Below are positions 1 to 8,499 of a stretch of DNA of 64,000 bases, piece after piece. The notes beneath the pieces are model-generated. The model made no database searches, was not told where the DNA came from, and worked only from the letters and a program-made list of their open reading frames with translations. This DNA comes from Arthrobacter nitroguajacolicus_D. GTDB lineage: Bacteria; Actinomycetota; Actinomycetes; Actinomycetales; Micrococcaceae. Each line of letters starts with the position of its first letter. Position 1 is the first letter of the stretch. The stretch covers positions 1 to 64,000 of the forward strand of contig NZ_JAVDSH010000007.1 in assembly GCF_031455195.1 (NCBI RefSeq), in the 5' to 3' direction. Made by a program: the position numbers and the translations under genes.

Positions 1-330
1 AGTATCAAACCGATATCAGATCGGGATCGCGGGACCTCCTCCCGTCGCCCCGAACTGGCCGACCTTGGTATAGAACAGCTAGCACTTTGAAAGTGCTATC
101 AAAGCACTATCGAAAAGCTAGTAGTTCAGTACTCCTCCGATGGGCCCCACACCAAGGAAACACCAGGAAGAGCGGTATCAAACCAATACCAACGCGATAG
201 CATTTCGATATCACTTTCGAACTACTATCAGGTTGGGGCCAGTAGTCGACGTGGCCAGGACCTCGTTCTGCACAAGCAAAGGTAGCGATGGGGGAGAGGG
301 GCATGTACCTGCACCGACCTGATATCACTT
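1..330. repeat. TATC-rich repeats and nested dyads, possible origin or partition site
   Basis: No gene is seen here. Short motifs recur: TATCAAAC at 3-10 and 177-184, GATATCA at 12-18, 207-213 and 321-327, and CTATCA/CTATCG around 97-112. At 81-97 there is a perfect dyad (AGCACTTT, G, AAAGTGCT), and the AGTGCT half pairs again with AGCACT at 92-108, so three half-sites are nested. A smaller dyad GGTAT/ATACC is at 176-192. Repeated half-sites next to a plasmid replication gene fit iterons or a partition centromere. This is inference from pattern alone, and the region left of the window is unknown. Confidence 0.4.
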
Positions 331-562
331 CACTATTGAATTACCAAACTGCTACCCGGTGGTGGGCCTTCAGTCCACAACTCCCGTTGAAGGTCCAGAA
401 GCGGGTCCACGGCCGGCAAGTACCCGGCTACACCGACCGAATAATTGCCCAACCCAAGACAGCCCTAAGAGCTGCTGCAGTATTCTGACGTCAGGATTTC
501 CTGACATCATCTGAAGCAGACTCAAGCCGAAACCACGCCGGAACATAGAGGGGCGCAGACGT

Positions 563-1084
563 ATGAACTGGGATATGCAGGATGGGATTCACGAAGGATG
601 GCCAGGCGCCGTTGCTCCCGACGGACGCATCACAGGAGACATCAGAACGGGCAGCCCTTCGGTTCAAGGTATCTCGGGCAGTTTCCCACGACATCCAGTT
701 CACGCTGACCAGGAGGTTATCTCAGATGACCGAGTTGTAGGCTGGCGTTCACTATGTGCCTGCGGCTGGTTCGGTCCCTTCTGGAAACGAGTTCCGACAT
801 CCTCGGAAGCTAGCCTTTCAAAGCGCCGTGCTTTTGTACCCCTTCTTGGTGTGGCAGTGCCATCCGTCACTGTTGAGGACACCATGCGCCTTGAGTGGAC
901 AGCCCATGCAATTCCCGCTTCTGCAATTTCCGAACTGCAGGCCGCATTCCGAGTGTTGAAGAACGCAGAGACACGCGTGAGCAGGGGAGTACAGTCAGCG
1001 CGATCTGCGGGCGTCTCATGGGCCCGAATCGGACACGCGCTAGAAGTCAGCAGACAATCAGCTCATGAGCGGTGGAAATCCTAA
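563..1084 (+). CDS. Small protein with C-terminal HTH-like motif
   Basis: This 173-residue protein is not a named family that I can place. The middle carries a CACGWFGP segment like a degenerate zinc or Trp-rich motif. The C-terminal third ends in SWARIGHALEVSRQSAHERW, which has the form of a helix-turn-helix (SWxxIGxALxxSRQxAHERW) seen in many small actinobacterial proteins. A GAGGGG element about 9 bases before ATG 563 supports the start. It lies between the TATC repeats and the convergent rep gene, so a role in plasmid maintenance or copy control is possible but unproven. Confidence 0.6.
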   Translation: MNWDMQDGIHEGWPGAVAPDGRITGDIRTGSPSVQGISGSFPRHPVHADQEVISDDRVVGWRSLCACGWFGPFWKRVPTSSEASLSKRRAFVPLLGVAVPSVTVEDTMRLEWTAHAIPASAISELQAAFRVLKNAETRVSRGVQSARSAGVSWARIGHALEVSRQSAHERWKS

Positions 1085-1745
1085 CACCAGGCTCCTGAAA
1101 AACGGACCACGGCTAGAGCCATAGCTGTGCAGCGTGCCGAAACACGACGTACCTACTTGATACTGCCCAGTGTTCCTCTCCCTGCACATAAAAAGTCTGC
1201 GTGATTGTCGAGGGCAGCCAGCGTTCTTCCACTTCAGAGTCGCAAATGCCGGCTTCATCGACCTGCACCTGCAAGAACCGGTCCAGATAAGCGTGCCAGG
1301 CTCGGCCTTCGCGACGGTTACGGCAGATCTAGCAAAGGTAGTCATCAAGAACTCCTGGACAGTCGGCTAAAAACTGGAGGATGTCACTCGCGACCCTCCA
1401 TGCGCAGACTTTCCAGCTCCACCCAAGCAATAGAGCACGCGCTGAGGCTACTGCCGGTGTCCGAGCAGTACCGGCGGGGTGGGGGAGTGCTTGCCCCTTC
1501 GGTGGCGTCATCGGCAACGCCGACTCAGTCACCCGTGGCCGGGAAGTCGTACGGATGACGGGTGCCTTACTTCTACGCCAGGTGAGTTCGCAGGTCAGCT
1601 ACTCGTATTCCCGGAAACCTGGACCGAGCGATTCATAGCAGCATTCCAATATGGCTTATGGCGCTATCTATGGCATGAAACTTGACGACTACGATGCCTT
1701 AGGAAGCCCCGTCTTTCTCAGTTGCCAGGATCATCCGGCAGCTGC
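1085..1745. other. Stretch without a supported gene
   Basis: Between the small HTH protein and the 3' end of rep no reading frame has protein-like composition or a recognisable motif. The short open frames on both strands look random. It may hold non-coding replication DNA or a decayed gene. Confidence 0.5.
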
Positions 1746-3587
1746 TTACACCCCTCTAGTGAAGGCCATATCAGCTAGGGTCCACTCATCAGGAGGCCCC
1801 TCGAAGGCTTCCCAAGGGTAATCATCTGTGGGGGAGAGGAGCTCCGCTACTGTGTTCACATTCTTTGAAAGCCACTCCCGCCACACTATTCGTTCAATGC
1901 GGTATCTCTGGAGTTGGGCAGCTACAGCTTCCACCACACCAAAGCATTCTGCGAGCTCCTGCAGGGAGGTCGTAGCTACGATCACCCAGGACCGGGCGCC
2001 ATTCCTTGAGATCATGTTCCATGCTGCCAGGACCTCGAGGCTTTCGCCAACGGCGGTTCTGGACAATCTTGTCTGAGCGACCAATTCCGTCGTTGTGAGC
2101 CCTGGCGTGCTCTCCAAGGCTTCGTAAACGAACGCCGCCGGCAAACCCAGCTCCCTGAAAACCGGCCTGAGCGAGTGAATCTTTCCCTTACGCCAGGTTA
2201 GATCCTCTGCTGCTGAGCGAAGTCCTTCGGGGATCGTCAGCATGTAGAGATCACCCTTAGTTCCCCGGCCACGTTCTACCAACGTCACCAGCGGGTCATT
2301 CTCAGCACGCAAAGCCCGCAAGTGAGCGCCCACAGTTGTGTGATCCAGTCCAGTCGCCACGGCGATTGATCGATCACCAAACTCAACAAATCGAGACGCT
2401 GTCATGTGGGCGGCCGCGCCCAACGCTCTTAACACCATCCGACGTGCCAGGCCGCTGCGGGAGCTGGCGTATGCAGGCTCTCTCAGGAACAGGGCGTTTC
2501 TCCAGGAGCGCAGGTAACGATGCTCGCTGCTCGAATCTAGGTTCGAGGGTGTTCCTAGTAGGGGCTGTGTATTTGGCTGGCTTGTGGGGGATTTACGGGC
2601 ATTGTTACTCCCCGTTCTTGAGCCATGGTTTTTCCGTAGGTAGTCGATCGCGTTGTTCCAGTCCCGCTTCAGGGAGGGGAGCCGGTGATGGGAGGCGTAG
2701 CGGGCGTAGAACGATGCGAGTCCGGGCCAGACACCCTGGAGGAACCGTCGTTGAACCTCGACAAGTTTCATTCCAGCGGCGGCCGCTGCGGTCAGGACTG
2801 CCTGACGGGCTTCCGAGTCCGAGGCGTACCGGTTCGCGTCGTACAGACCCGACAGCGCCATCTGCTGCATTGGCCTGGACATCCGTCCGATCGTCTGCGG
2901 TGCGTCCGGGTCTCCGTTTTCCCAGGAAAGCGGCTGTTCCAGCCTCAGGGCCCGTACACTGGCGATTTCATCGCTCAACTCTTGGCGTATTGAGTCCCAG
3001 ACCCGAACCGTGTTTGGGCGTTTTGCAATGTCGTACGCCATGCTGAGGCTCATGGCGAGTACCTGGTGGCCGCCGCGCTTGTGGGGAGATCCTGGTGTGC
3101 GCATGCAACCGTGTAGAAGGTTTTGGTGTGGAGATTTATCCAATGTCCGGTATCGAGTGCCGAGTGCCTCGACAACGTCGCGTGCCTCGGAAAAGGAAAC
3201 CCTTGTCGCCAGTGGTATGTAAACGTGCCGACCACCATTGGGGGAGTGATCTTCAATCCACCGGGCGCCACAGCTGTGCAGCCACGATTGGAGGGACTTC
3301 ACGTCCGCATCCACCCAATCGATACCTGCAATAGAGGAGTCGAAGTCGAGGAAGATGGCCGAGCAGCTACCGTCTTTCCCGAAGATCCGGACCGCCGCAG
3401 GAAAAGTGGGTAGCGTCTCAGTCAGAGCGCGTTCGTGCTTTTGGGGATAGGTCTTACCGCCGTCTCGGGACAGGCGAACACGGGGTTGACCTGCGAGAAG
3501 AGGCGCTAGCGAGGCCCAAGCTTGCGCAGCATCAGCGGTCGGGGAATGGTCGCGAGACACGCCAGCGGGTACGACTGCTGGCAGCAC
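1746..3587 (-). CDS. Plasmid replication protein with AEP primase-polymerase domain
   Basis: A 613-residue protein. The N-terminal 250 residues look like an archaeo-eukaryotic primase/prim-pol domain: FLDFDSS supplies the paired acidic metal ligands and GGRHVYIP the His motif. The C-terminal half has winged-helix-like blocks (around DRSIAVATGLDHTTVGAHLR and TTTELVAQTRLSRTAVGESL), as in replication initiators that bind origin repeats. Such proteins are typical replication proteins of Arthrobacter and related plasmids, so it probably starts replication of this replicon. The start is uncertain: the GTG at 3587 lies inside a dyad and lacks a clear ribosome binding site. A GTG nine codons further in is an alternative. 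Confidence 0.75.
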   Translation of the reverse strand: MLPAVVPAGVSRDHSPTADAAQAWASLAPLLAGQPRVRLSRDGGKTYPQKHERALTETLPTFPAAVRIFGKDGSCSAIFLDFDSSIAGIDWVDADVKSLQSWLHSCGARWIEDHSPNGGRHVYIPLATRVSFSEARDVVEALGTRYRTLDKSPHQNLLHGCMRTPGSPHKRGGHQVLAMSLSMAYDIAKRPNTVRVWDSIRQELSDEIASVRALRLEQPLSWENGDPDAPQTIGRMSRPMQQMALSGLYDANRYASDSEARQAVLTAAAAAGMKLVEVQRRFLQGVWPGLASFYARYASHHRLPSLKRDWNNAIDYLRKNHGSRTGSNNARKSPTSQPNTQPLLGTPSNLDSSSEHRYLRSWRNALFLREPAYASSRSGLARRMVLRALGAAAHMTASRFVEFGDRSIAVATGLDHTTVGAHLRALRAENDPLVTLVERGRGTKGDLYMLTIPEGLRSAAEDLTWRKGKIHSLRPVFRELGLPAAFVYEALESTPGLTTTELVAQTRLSRTAVGESLEVLAAWNMISRNGARSWVIVATTSLQELAECFGVVEAVAAQLQRYRIERIVWREWLSKNVNTVAELLSPTDDYPWEAFEGPPDEWTLADMAFTRGV

Positions 3588-3599
3588 GCGAGCGTGCTG
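3582..3599. promoter_or_regulatory. 18-bp dyad over the rep start
   Basis: CAGCACGC, GA, GCGTGCTG: perfect 8-base arms covering the GTG start of rep. It may be an operator for the RHH protein encoded just upstream, or an mRNA hairpin that limits rep translation. Inference only. Confidence 0.4.
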
Positions 3600-3769
3600 T
3601 TGTACGATGAGAGCAATCCTTTCGAGGAGGTCCTGTCAGAGGGACAACAAAGGGCCGGCCCGCCAAGACCGGTTTTATAGCAAGACAAAGGTGAATCTGA
3701 AGAGATCAACCTTCACGACTTACAGTCTGAGCGCCGGGAAGCAATCCAGAATGTAAGTCACTAGCTTCG

Positions 3770-3792
3770 AAGGCCCGCCTAGTGCGGGCCTT
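3770..3792. terminator. Stem-loop terminator between RHH gene and rep
   Basis: Perfect 9-bp stem AAGGCCCGC/GCGGGCCTT with a 5-base loop, five bases past the stop of the minus-strand RHH gene. T-rich bases follow in the + direction and A-rich bases are few in the other, so it may act both ways. It should separate the RHH transcript from rep. Confidence 0.6.
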
Positions 3793-3797
3793 CCTCG

Positions 3798-4028
3798 TTA
3801 TGAGGCTAAGCGCCCAAGCGGGAACTCCTCCTGCTGGGGAACTGCGTGCAGCTTGGTATTGGCCAGGCGTTCTTCAACCAAATCTGACAGCCAGTCGCTT
3901 ACGTACTGGTAGCCCTCTGCCTTTGCAATTTGGTCCATTGCATCCGCTTTAGGTGTTGCGATGCGGAATCCGACGAATTTGCGGTCGCCTTTGGAGCGTC
4001 TGCCTGCACGTGTAACTGGAGCCATCAT
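3798..4028 (-). CDS. Ribbon-helix-helix (CopG-like) DNA-binding protein
   Basis: A 76-residue basic protein. RKFVGFRIATPKADAMDQIA reads as the beta-strand and first helix of an RHH/Arc-CopG fold, followed by a second helix (YVSDWLSDLVEERLANTK). Such proteins control plasmid copy number, partition or toxin expression. It lies directly upstream of rep on the same strand and below a cluster of GAAAC repeats that could be its operators. AAAGGA five bases before the double ATG supports the first ATG. No toxin partner is visible next to it, which favours copy control or partition over a toxin-antitoxin pair. Confidence 0.6.
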   Translation of the reverse strand: MMAPVTRAGRRSKGDRKFVGFRIATPKADAMDQIAKAEGYQYVSDWLSDLVEERLANTKLHAVPQQEEFPLGRLAS

Positions 4029-4135
4029 CCCTGTCCTTTGAACTCGGCCGCGGAAGCCGCCGCTACTTCAATAGATTGGTCGAACCAAGTGCCACCTGGC
4101 CCTAAGTAGGCGGCTGCTATACAACCAACCTTCTC

Positions 4136-4215
4136 TGAAACTGAAACTACCATCGCGCGCCTTCCGGCAGTGGCATTGAAACAGAAACACCCTCCGGCGT
4201 GTTGAAACAGAAACA
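4136..4215. repeat. Iteron-like TTGAAACAGAAAC repeats
   Basis: Three copies of a GAAACWGAAAC core: TGAAACTGAAACT at 4136-4148, TTGAAACAGAAACA at 4176-4189 and again at 4202-4215. The last two are 26 bases apart. They lie in the roughly 620-base gap between the RHH gene and the XRE gene, upstream of RHH and rep, and are candidate operators or origin iterons. The rest of the gap (4029-4648) shows no gene. Confidence 0.5.
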
Positions 4216-4648
4216 GGGTCGAATGGCGGAACCATCTGCATGGAGGTCTGCCATGACGCCACAGCGTCAGCGCGCCCGATTATGGACAACATGCGATATG
4301 GGCCCACATTGGGCGTGTCGCCGCGGAGCCCCTCGGACAGAAAAGGGGCTGAGCGTGGCATATCTAATTGCAAGCGTCCGCAAACGCATTGATAGGTCCA
4401 TCTACGCATCACCCTAACCCGGCTTCAGACAGTTGCAGACGTTCACATCCCGCTGCATGTGGCGACTTGATTCCCCCAAGAAATCAAGTATGCGACAGCC
4501 TACCTACGGGCTTCGCACATGTACAACCCAGTTCTAACTCATGGCCTATACGCTACGAATGTCATCAGGTAAAATCTGATGTCGGCTGTCCGCCTGCTCT
4601 GTAGCGGTCGCATCATAAGCAGCTGACCTTGGCTGAAGGAGCTTTGAG

Positions 4649-5098
4649 ATGGCAAATGGGGGTCGTAGCGTGTTTCTTACGCAACAGCAGAAGAAAGAGC
4701 GCCTGGCGGATCGCATGGGCATCCTGGTGGATATCTGGGAGTCCGACAACAACGCGGTGCTTACGTACAATCACGTCGAGGAAGCACTCTCTTCCAACGG
4801 GATCCATCTGTCGCGGACACGATGGTCATATTTAGTCAATGGCACGGGCAGCCTGGTGACCGATCAGGAACTGCTGAAGGGCATCGCAGAGTTCGTTTTT
4901 GGTGTGCCGGCCAGCTATCTCGTTGATCTCAACAGTGAAACTCCTCCCGAGGTAGAAGCGCGCATGGAGTTCCTTGTGCAGATGCGCAAGCTCAAGGTGA
5001 AGAACTTCGCTGCTAGAAACCTGGGCGCGACGTCACCGGAAACACTGAGGATGATCACGAGGATTATCGACTCGTCAATGAATGGCGAGGATGAATGA
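4649..5098 (+). CDS. XRE-type helix-turn-helix regulator
   Basis: A 149-residue protein. The N-terminal half has an HTH form typical of actinobacterial XRE-like regulators that pair with ImmA-type peptidases (VEEALSSNGIHLSRTRWSYL, then LLKGIAEFVFGVPASYL). The C-terminal part (about residues 95-149) is helical and may dimerise. The gene overlaps the next by four bases (ATGA), so the two are translationally coupled. The likely role is repression of its own operon, relieved by the peptidase. The GGAG at about 4638 upstream of ATG 4649 serves as ribosome binding site. Confidence 0.75.
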   Translation: MANGGRSVFLTQQQKKERLADRMGILVDIWESDNNAVLTYNHVEEALSSNGIHLSRTRWSYLVNGTGSLVTDQELLKGIAEFVFGVPASYLVDLNSETPPEVEARMEFLVQMRKLKVKNFAARNLGATSPETLRMITRIIDSSMNGEDE

Positions 5099-5541
5099 CT
5101 CTCCCACCTGTTCAGGACAAGGTTCGGGAATTGTGCGGTGACGGCACGACGTCGATGAAGGAAGTCGTCGAACGCTTGACCGTGATCTGCGCCAAGCCGA
5201 TCAATCTGATCGAGTACAACGAATCCTGGGGTTCCCTGACGGCATTCAAGGCCGAATTTGAAGATCGCATCAACGTCTATTTCCCCCCGCAGAAGTCCCA
5301 GCAGTACAAGCTCCACTGCATCTACCACGAGCTCGGACACATCTACCTGGAGAGCCTTCAGGTAGCCCTTGCCCTGCCGGATCTCTCCGGCGAGATGCTG
5401 AGAGAAACCGCGGACGCGATTAGTATCACCTGCCGGTCGGTTCCGAACCACCCTGTCGAGCGGTGGGTGGAGGACTTTGCATTCGAGATGTCCAAGAAGA
5501 CGCGTTCACGCAGCTCGTCCGATCTTGATCCTTTCCTCTGA
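5095..5541 (+). CDS. ImmA/IrrE-type metallopeptidase
   Basis: A 148-residue protein with the zinc-binding HExxH motif in CIYHELGHIYLE, set after beta-strands of the type ITVYFPP, the hallmark of ImmA/IrrE (DUF955) peptidases. In known cases (ImmA of ICEBs1, phage repressor peptidases) the enzyme cleaves a cognate XRE repressor to induce an element. Here the XRE partner lies immediately upstream and overlaps it. The protein is near the usual minimal size of the family. The DUF6545 gene follows six bases downstream, in one operon. Confidence 0.8.
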   Translation: MTLPPVQDKVRELCGDGTTSMKEVVERLTVICAKPINLIEYNESWGSLTAFKAEFEDRINVYFPPQKSQQYKLHCIYHELGHIYLESLQVALALPDLSGEMLRETADAISITCRSVPNHPVERWVEDFAFEMSKKTRSRSSSDLDPFL

Positions 5542-5547
5542 TAAACC

Positions 5548-6462
5548 ATGAAACTGTTGCTCTTCGCGCTGCTGAGCGCCCTATGCCTCCTTCGAATCCC
5601 CTCGGTGGTCAAGGTCGCGGAATCCCGCGCCTCGTGGGCGGCATCGATCTTCGGGCTCGCGGCACTCTATGTTCTGGGGACGGTTACCGCGCTGGAGGAT
5701 ATTGATCGCTATCTCGGTGGCATCAATGTGACGAACCTGCTCCAGGCCGTCTTCGCGCTCCTGGCAATCTTCTTCTTTAACGACAGTGTGCGGCGTCTGG
5801 CGAACGTACCCATAGTGAGATGGACCTACTACGCGCCGTTGCTGAGCATTCCCATCATGATTGCCAGCTTCACCCTAATTCAGGACAAAGCTCCAACGGC
5901 CGCGGACTTCATCGATACCCGCATGGACCAGCTCGCTACCGCCGCGTACAGCGGCATATACATGCTCGCGCTATTGTTCACCGTCCTCAGGATCATCTAC
6001 ATGCTTCGGCACAAAGCCAAGGGACTGTACGCCACATTCTCAGCGGGCCTGCTGGTGGTTGCGGTCGCCGTTTCGTGCCACATCACCTACGTGGTGCTGT
6101 TCTACTTCTCACCCTGGGACGCCCTCGCCCGGGACATCGGTGCCTGGTTTGACCGCCTTTTCTATGTAGGCCTTTCAGTGACCGCCGCAGGATGGCTGAT
6201 TCTCTTCCTGTCGAAGCAGCTGCCCAGATTGCGTCTCTGGATGATCGATGCACTGTGGCTGACCGCTTTGAGGATGCGCGTCCGTGCCGATCGGTCACGA
6301 GTCAGTCCGGCCTGGGACCTCTTCAACGAAACGCTCGAAAACGGCGTTTACAAAAGCCTCATTGTTCTGCACAACTACGAGCGGGTGAACTTGACGGACT
6401 TCCCGGACTCTGTCCAAGGCAGGATCAGCCACATCGAAGCCAAGCTGGACGCTCGGACCTAG
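5548..6462 (+). CDS. DUF6545/MAB_1171c-type multi-TM membrane protein
   Basis: A 304-residue protein whose first 230 residues form about seven hydrophobic segments (for example LLLFALLSALCLL, ASIFGLAALYVLGTV, LLQAVFALLAIFFF). A basic cytosolic tail follows, with RxLWxxLxxxxP-like content (LRLWMIDALWLTALRMRVRA). The shape and the company of XRE and ImmA genes match the MAB_1171c/DUF6545 family of Mycobacterium and Streptomyces, of unknown function. The three genes form one operon. The protein may sense or export something tied to the XRE switch; the function is not known. Its stop overlaps that of the convergent hydrolase. Confidence 0.65.
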   Translation: MKLLLFALLSALCLLRIPSVVKVAESRASWAASIFGLAALYVLGTVTALEDIDRYLGGINVTNLLQAVFALLAIFFFNDSVRRLANVPIVRWTYYAPLLSIPIMIASFTLIQDKAPTAADFIDTRMDQLATAAYSGIYMLALLFTVLRIIYMLRHKAKGLYATFSAGLLVVAVAVSCHITYVVLFYFSPWDALARDIGAWFDRLFYVGLSVTAAGWLILFLSKQLPRLRLWMIDALWLTALRMRVRADRSRVSPAWDLFNETLENGVYKSLIVLHNYERVNLTDFPDSVQGRISHIEAKLDART

Positions 6463-7610
6463 CTCTGTTCGGTCAAGATCGTCTTGCTGACCCACCTGGT
6501 CAGTTCGTTGGTGAAGGTAGAAGGCGAGGCGTTCCACTCCTGGGTGTGGTGAGCCTCGGGTAGTGATATCAAGGTGACGGTGGCCGGATTCGCGCGTTGG
6601 AACGCGACCGAGATCTCCCAGGGAACCTCTTGATCAGCGGTCGAGTGCAAGACCAGGGTCGGGACATCCACCCTGTTGGCTACGTCCACCCAATCGAGCG
6701 CATCGAAATCAATCGGTTCTTCCAGCCCGAGCATCCTCGCGAACAAGGGGGCGCCCAACAGGCGTATAACAAGGCCGGCACCAACCGCCGGCACCCGGGC
6801 CCGCACTGCTCCTGCTGTAATGGCTTTCCGCCAGCTGGTGACGGGACCTACCAGCACGAGCCCGACGATCCTGTCCCGGTGGGCGCTGCGCTCTGCCGTG
6901 AGCAGGGCCATGGTCCCACCCATGGACCAGCCGGAGAGGATGACGCGCTTGGCTCCCTGAGCAACGGCATAGGACACTGCACTTTCCACGTCACGCCATT
7001 CCGTTTGCCCCAGGTGACTCGATTCCGCCTGGGGCGGGCGGACCTCGACGTCACTGCGAAAAGTGGGAACCAGAGATGTCAAGCCTAAGGAGCTGAATGC
7101 ATGGACGTCTCGGAACATGATCGAGCGGTCCGTCCAGCTGCCATGGATATGGATCACCCACACGTCCTGATTTGCGGCCTCAAATAGCCATGCCGGCGCC
7201 GCACCGTACTCGGTGGGGACATCCACCTCTTGATAATGACCGCGGACGGCAGCGGGCTCGAAGAAAACGTCGGGGGTCCAATCGACGATTGGGCCCAAAC
7301 TTCCCGGCGTAGAGCTTGACTGATCGAGCAGCCTTTCTACGAAGTTTTGTTCCTCGTCGATCAGGGTAACCTCACCGACTCGCGTGTATTTGGCCGTCAC
7401 GGAGTCGAACACGCCGAATTCACCTGGGGCTTTTGTGTAGTCGTCCAAATCAATGCGGACGCGACGTCCGCCGTCCACCATCTCTGCCCGGCGGTAGTCC
7501 TTTGGGCCTCGCTTGACGATTTTCCGAGCCATGACCACGGCGAACCCGGATAGCCCCGCGGCCGGCACAAGGAACGCCATGCAGCACAAGATGCGCCGTT
7601 TCGTCAGCAT
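6459..7610 (-). CDS. Membrane-anchored alpha/beta hydrolase
   Basis: About 383 residues from ATG 7610. An N-terminal TM anchor (ILCCMAFLVPAAGLSGFAVV) is followed by a region of unknown fold and then an alpha/beta-hydrolase core. HGSW forms the oxyanion region, GWSMGG the nucleophile elbow, STADQEVPW the acid and EAHHTQEW the catalytic His. Substrate unknown; serine esterase or acyl hydrolase are the broad options. I chose ATG 7610 because GGAGG lies 10 bases upstream; the TTG at 7628 would overlap that site. It is probably regulated through the direct repeats at 7695-7729. Confidence 0.75.
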   Translation of the reverse strand: MLTKRRILCCMAFLVPAAGLSGFAVVMARKIVKRGPKDYRRAEMVDGGRRVRIDLDDYTKAPGEFGVFDSVTAKYTRVGEVTLIDEEQNFVERLLDQSSSTPGSLGPIVDWTPDVFFEPAAVRGHYQEVDVPTEYGAAPAWLFEAANQDVWVIHIHGSWTDRSIMFRDVHAFSSLGLTSLVPTFRSDVEVRPPQAESSHLGQTEWRDVESAVSYAVAQGAKRVILSGWSMGGTMALLTAERSAHRDRIVGLVLVGPVTSWRKAITAGAVRARVPAVGAGLVIRLLGAPLFARMLGLEEPIDFDALDWVDVANRVDVPTLVLHSTADQEVPWEISVAFQRANPATVTLISLPEAHHTQEWNASPSTFTNELTRWVSKTILTEQS

Positions 7611-7694
7611 TGGGTCTTCGTCCTCCAAGGCGGATCAAGGGGAAATGGGACCCAGACATCGTAACGTCCCTTACTGCCTAATGACGTCGGAGAT

Positions 7695-7729
7695 CATGCT
7701 CACTACAAGCGTTGCACATGTTCACTACA
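7695..7729. promoter_or_regulatory. Two direct CATGYTCACTACA boxes, 22-bp period
   Basis: CATGCTCACTACA (7695-7707) and CATGTTCACTACA (7717-7729) repeat with a 22-bp period, which is two helical turns, and a related TTAGTGAAAC half-site follows near 7743. They lie upstream of the hydrolase and downstream of the winged-helix gene, a fitting operator for that regulator. Confidence 0.5.
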
Positions 7730-7797
7730 GGCATGTAACGTGCTTAGTGAAACAAGAAGGTATTGCTATTTGACAAGGCTTGTTATGACTGCGGCGT

Positions 7798-8133
7798 TCA
7801 TCTACCGCGGAGGTAGTTGATATAGGCAGGAAGCATCTCGAACTCCACAGCATCAATGTTGGCTTCGTACTTCACGCGCTTGCCATGTCGTTGACCTGCA
7901 GGAAAGTCGGCCGTGACGGCACCGGAAGCTTCGAGGGCTTCCAGATGGTGCTGAAGACTGGGTCGAGTCAGCTTCCTGTTGTCGTCCAGGACAATCCCCT
8001 TGAGGATTTCGCCGGTGGTGCAGGGGCCGTTCTGATGCAGGTACCGCAGTATGGCCGCGTGGGCTCGATTTCCGAGAACTTCGATGGCTGCCTCAACCTC
8101 CTGCGGATGATTGGGCTGGATGAGGCGCGGCAT
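7798..8133 (-). CDS. ArsR-like winged-helix regulator
   Basis: About 111 residues from ATG 8133. The sequence VLGNRAHAAILRYLHQNGPC, then TGEILKGI, RPSLQHHLEALEASGAV and a beta-wing (GKRVKYEANI) is a classic ArsR/MarR-type winged helix. No Cys metal-binding motif of the ArsR type is visible, so a metal sensor is unlikely. An upstream in-frame start at 8181 exists, but the extra 16 residues do not look like part of the domain. It precedes the hydrolase gene on the same strand and probably controls it through the 22-bp-spaced boxes. Confidence 0.7.
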   Translation of the reverse strand: MPRLIQPNHPQEVEAAIEVLGNRAHAAILRYLHQNGPCTTGEILKGIVLDDNRKLTRPSLQHHLEALEASGAVTADFPAGQRHGKRVKYEANIDAVEFEMLPAYINYLRGR

Positions 8134-8499
8134 GCGTCTATCTTGCCCGATTATTCGGATAGCTCTTAGTCGCAGATTCAAGTGTATCGCTAAATGATCA
8201 ACTTTGAGCTACAGTCAAATTGTAGGCCTTATTCGAAAGAAGGAGGCGCAACGACCTTCTGAAGGAGATCCTGCCGAAGGTGGAAATGCGTCTCATGCTG
8301 ACGATGTGACAAGCATCTTGGTTGGATCCAGAGAAGAATGGCACGCCAGCGTGGACTTGATTGTCAGTAGCTGGCAGTAGACAAGAAGCGATGCCCATGG
8401 GGGAGGGACAGGTTTTGAAGAACATGCTGCCGCTCGGTACACAGCGGCCCTTGAACGCGTCGCTGCCTAACTGCCGCAGGCACGTTCGGTGGTGAAACG
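8134..8499. other. Divergent intergenic region
   Basis: No gene is supported. This 366-base gap separates the minus-strand regulator from the start of the + strand conjugation operon, so it should contain promoters for both. No clear -35/-10 pair could be fixed by eye. Confidence 0.4.

Noticed and set aside
2336..3046. 236-codon open frame on the + strand
   Set aside because: It is antisense to the rep gene, with no protein motif; rep has clear prim-pol motifs.
4136..4215. GAAAC-rich repeats that might suggest a CRISPR array
   Set aside because: Only three short copies, uneven spacing (about 40 and 26 bases), no spacers of constant length and no cas genes.
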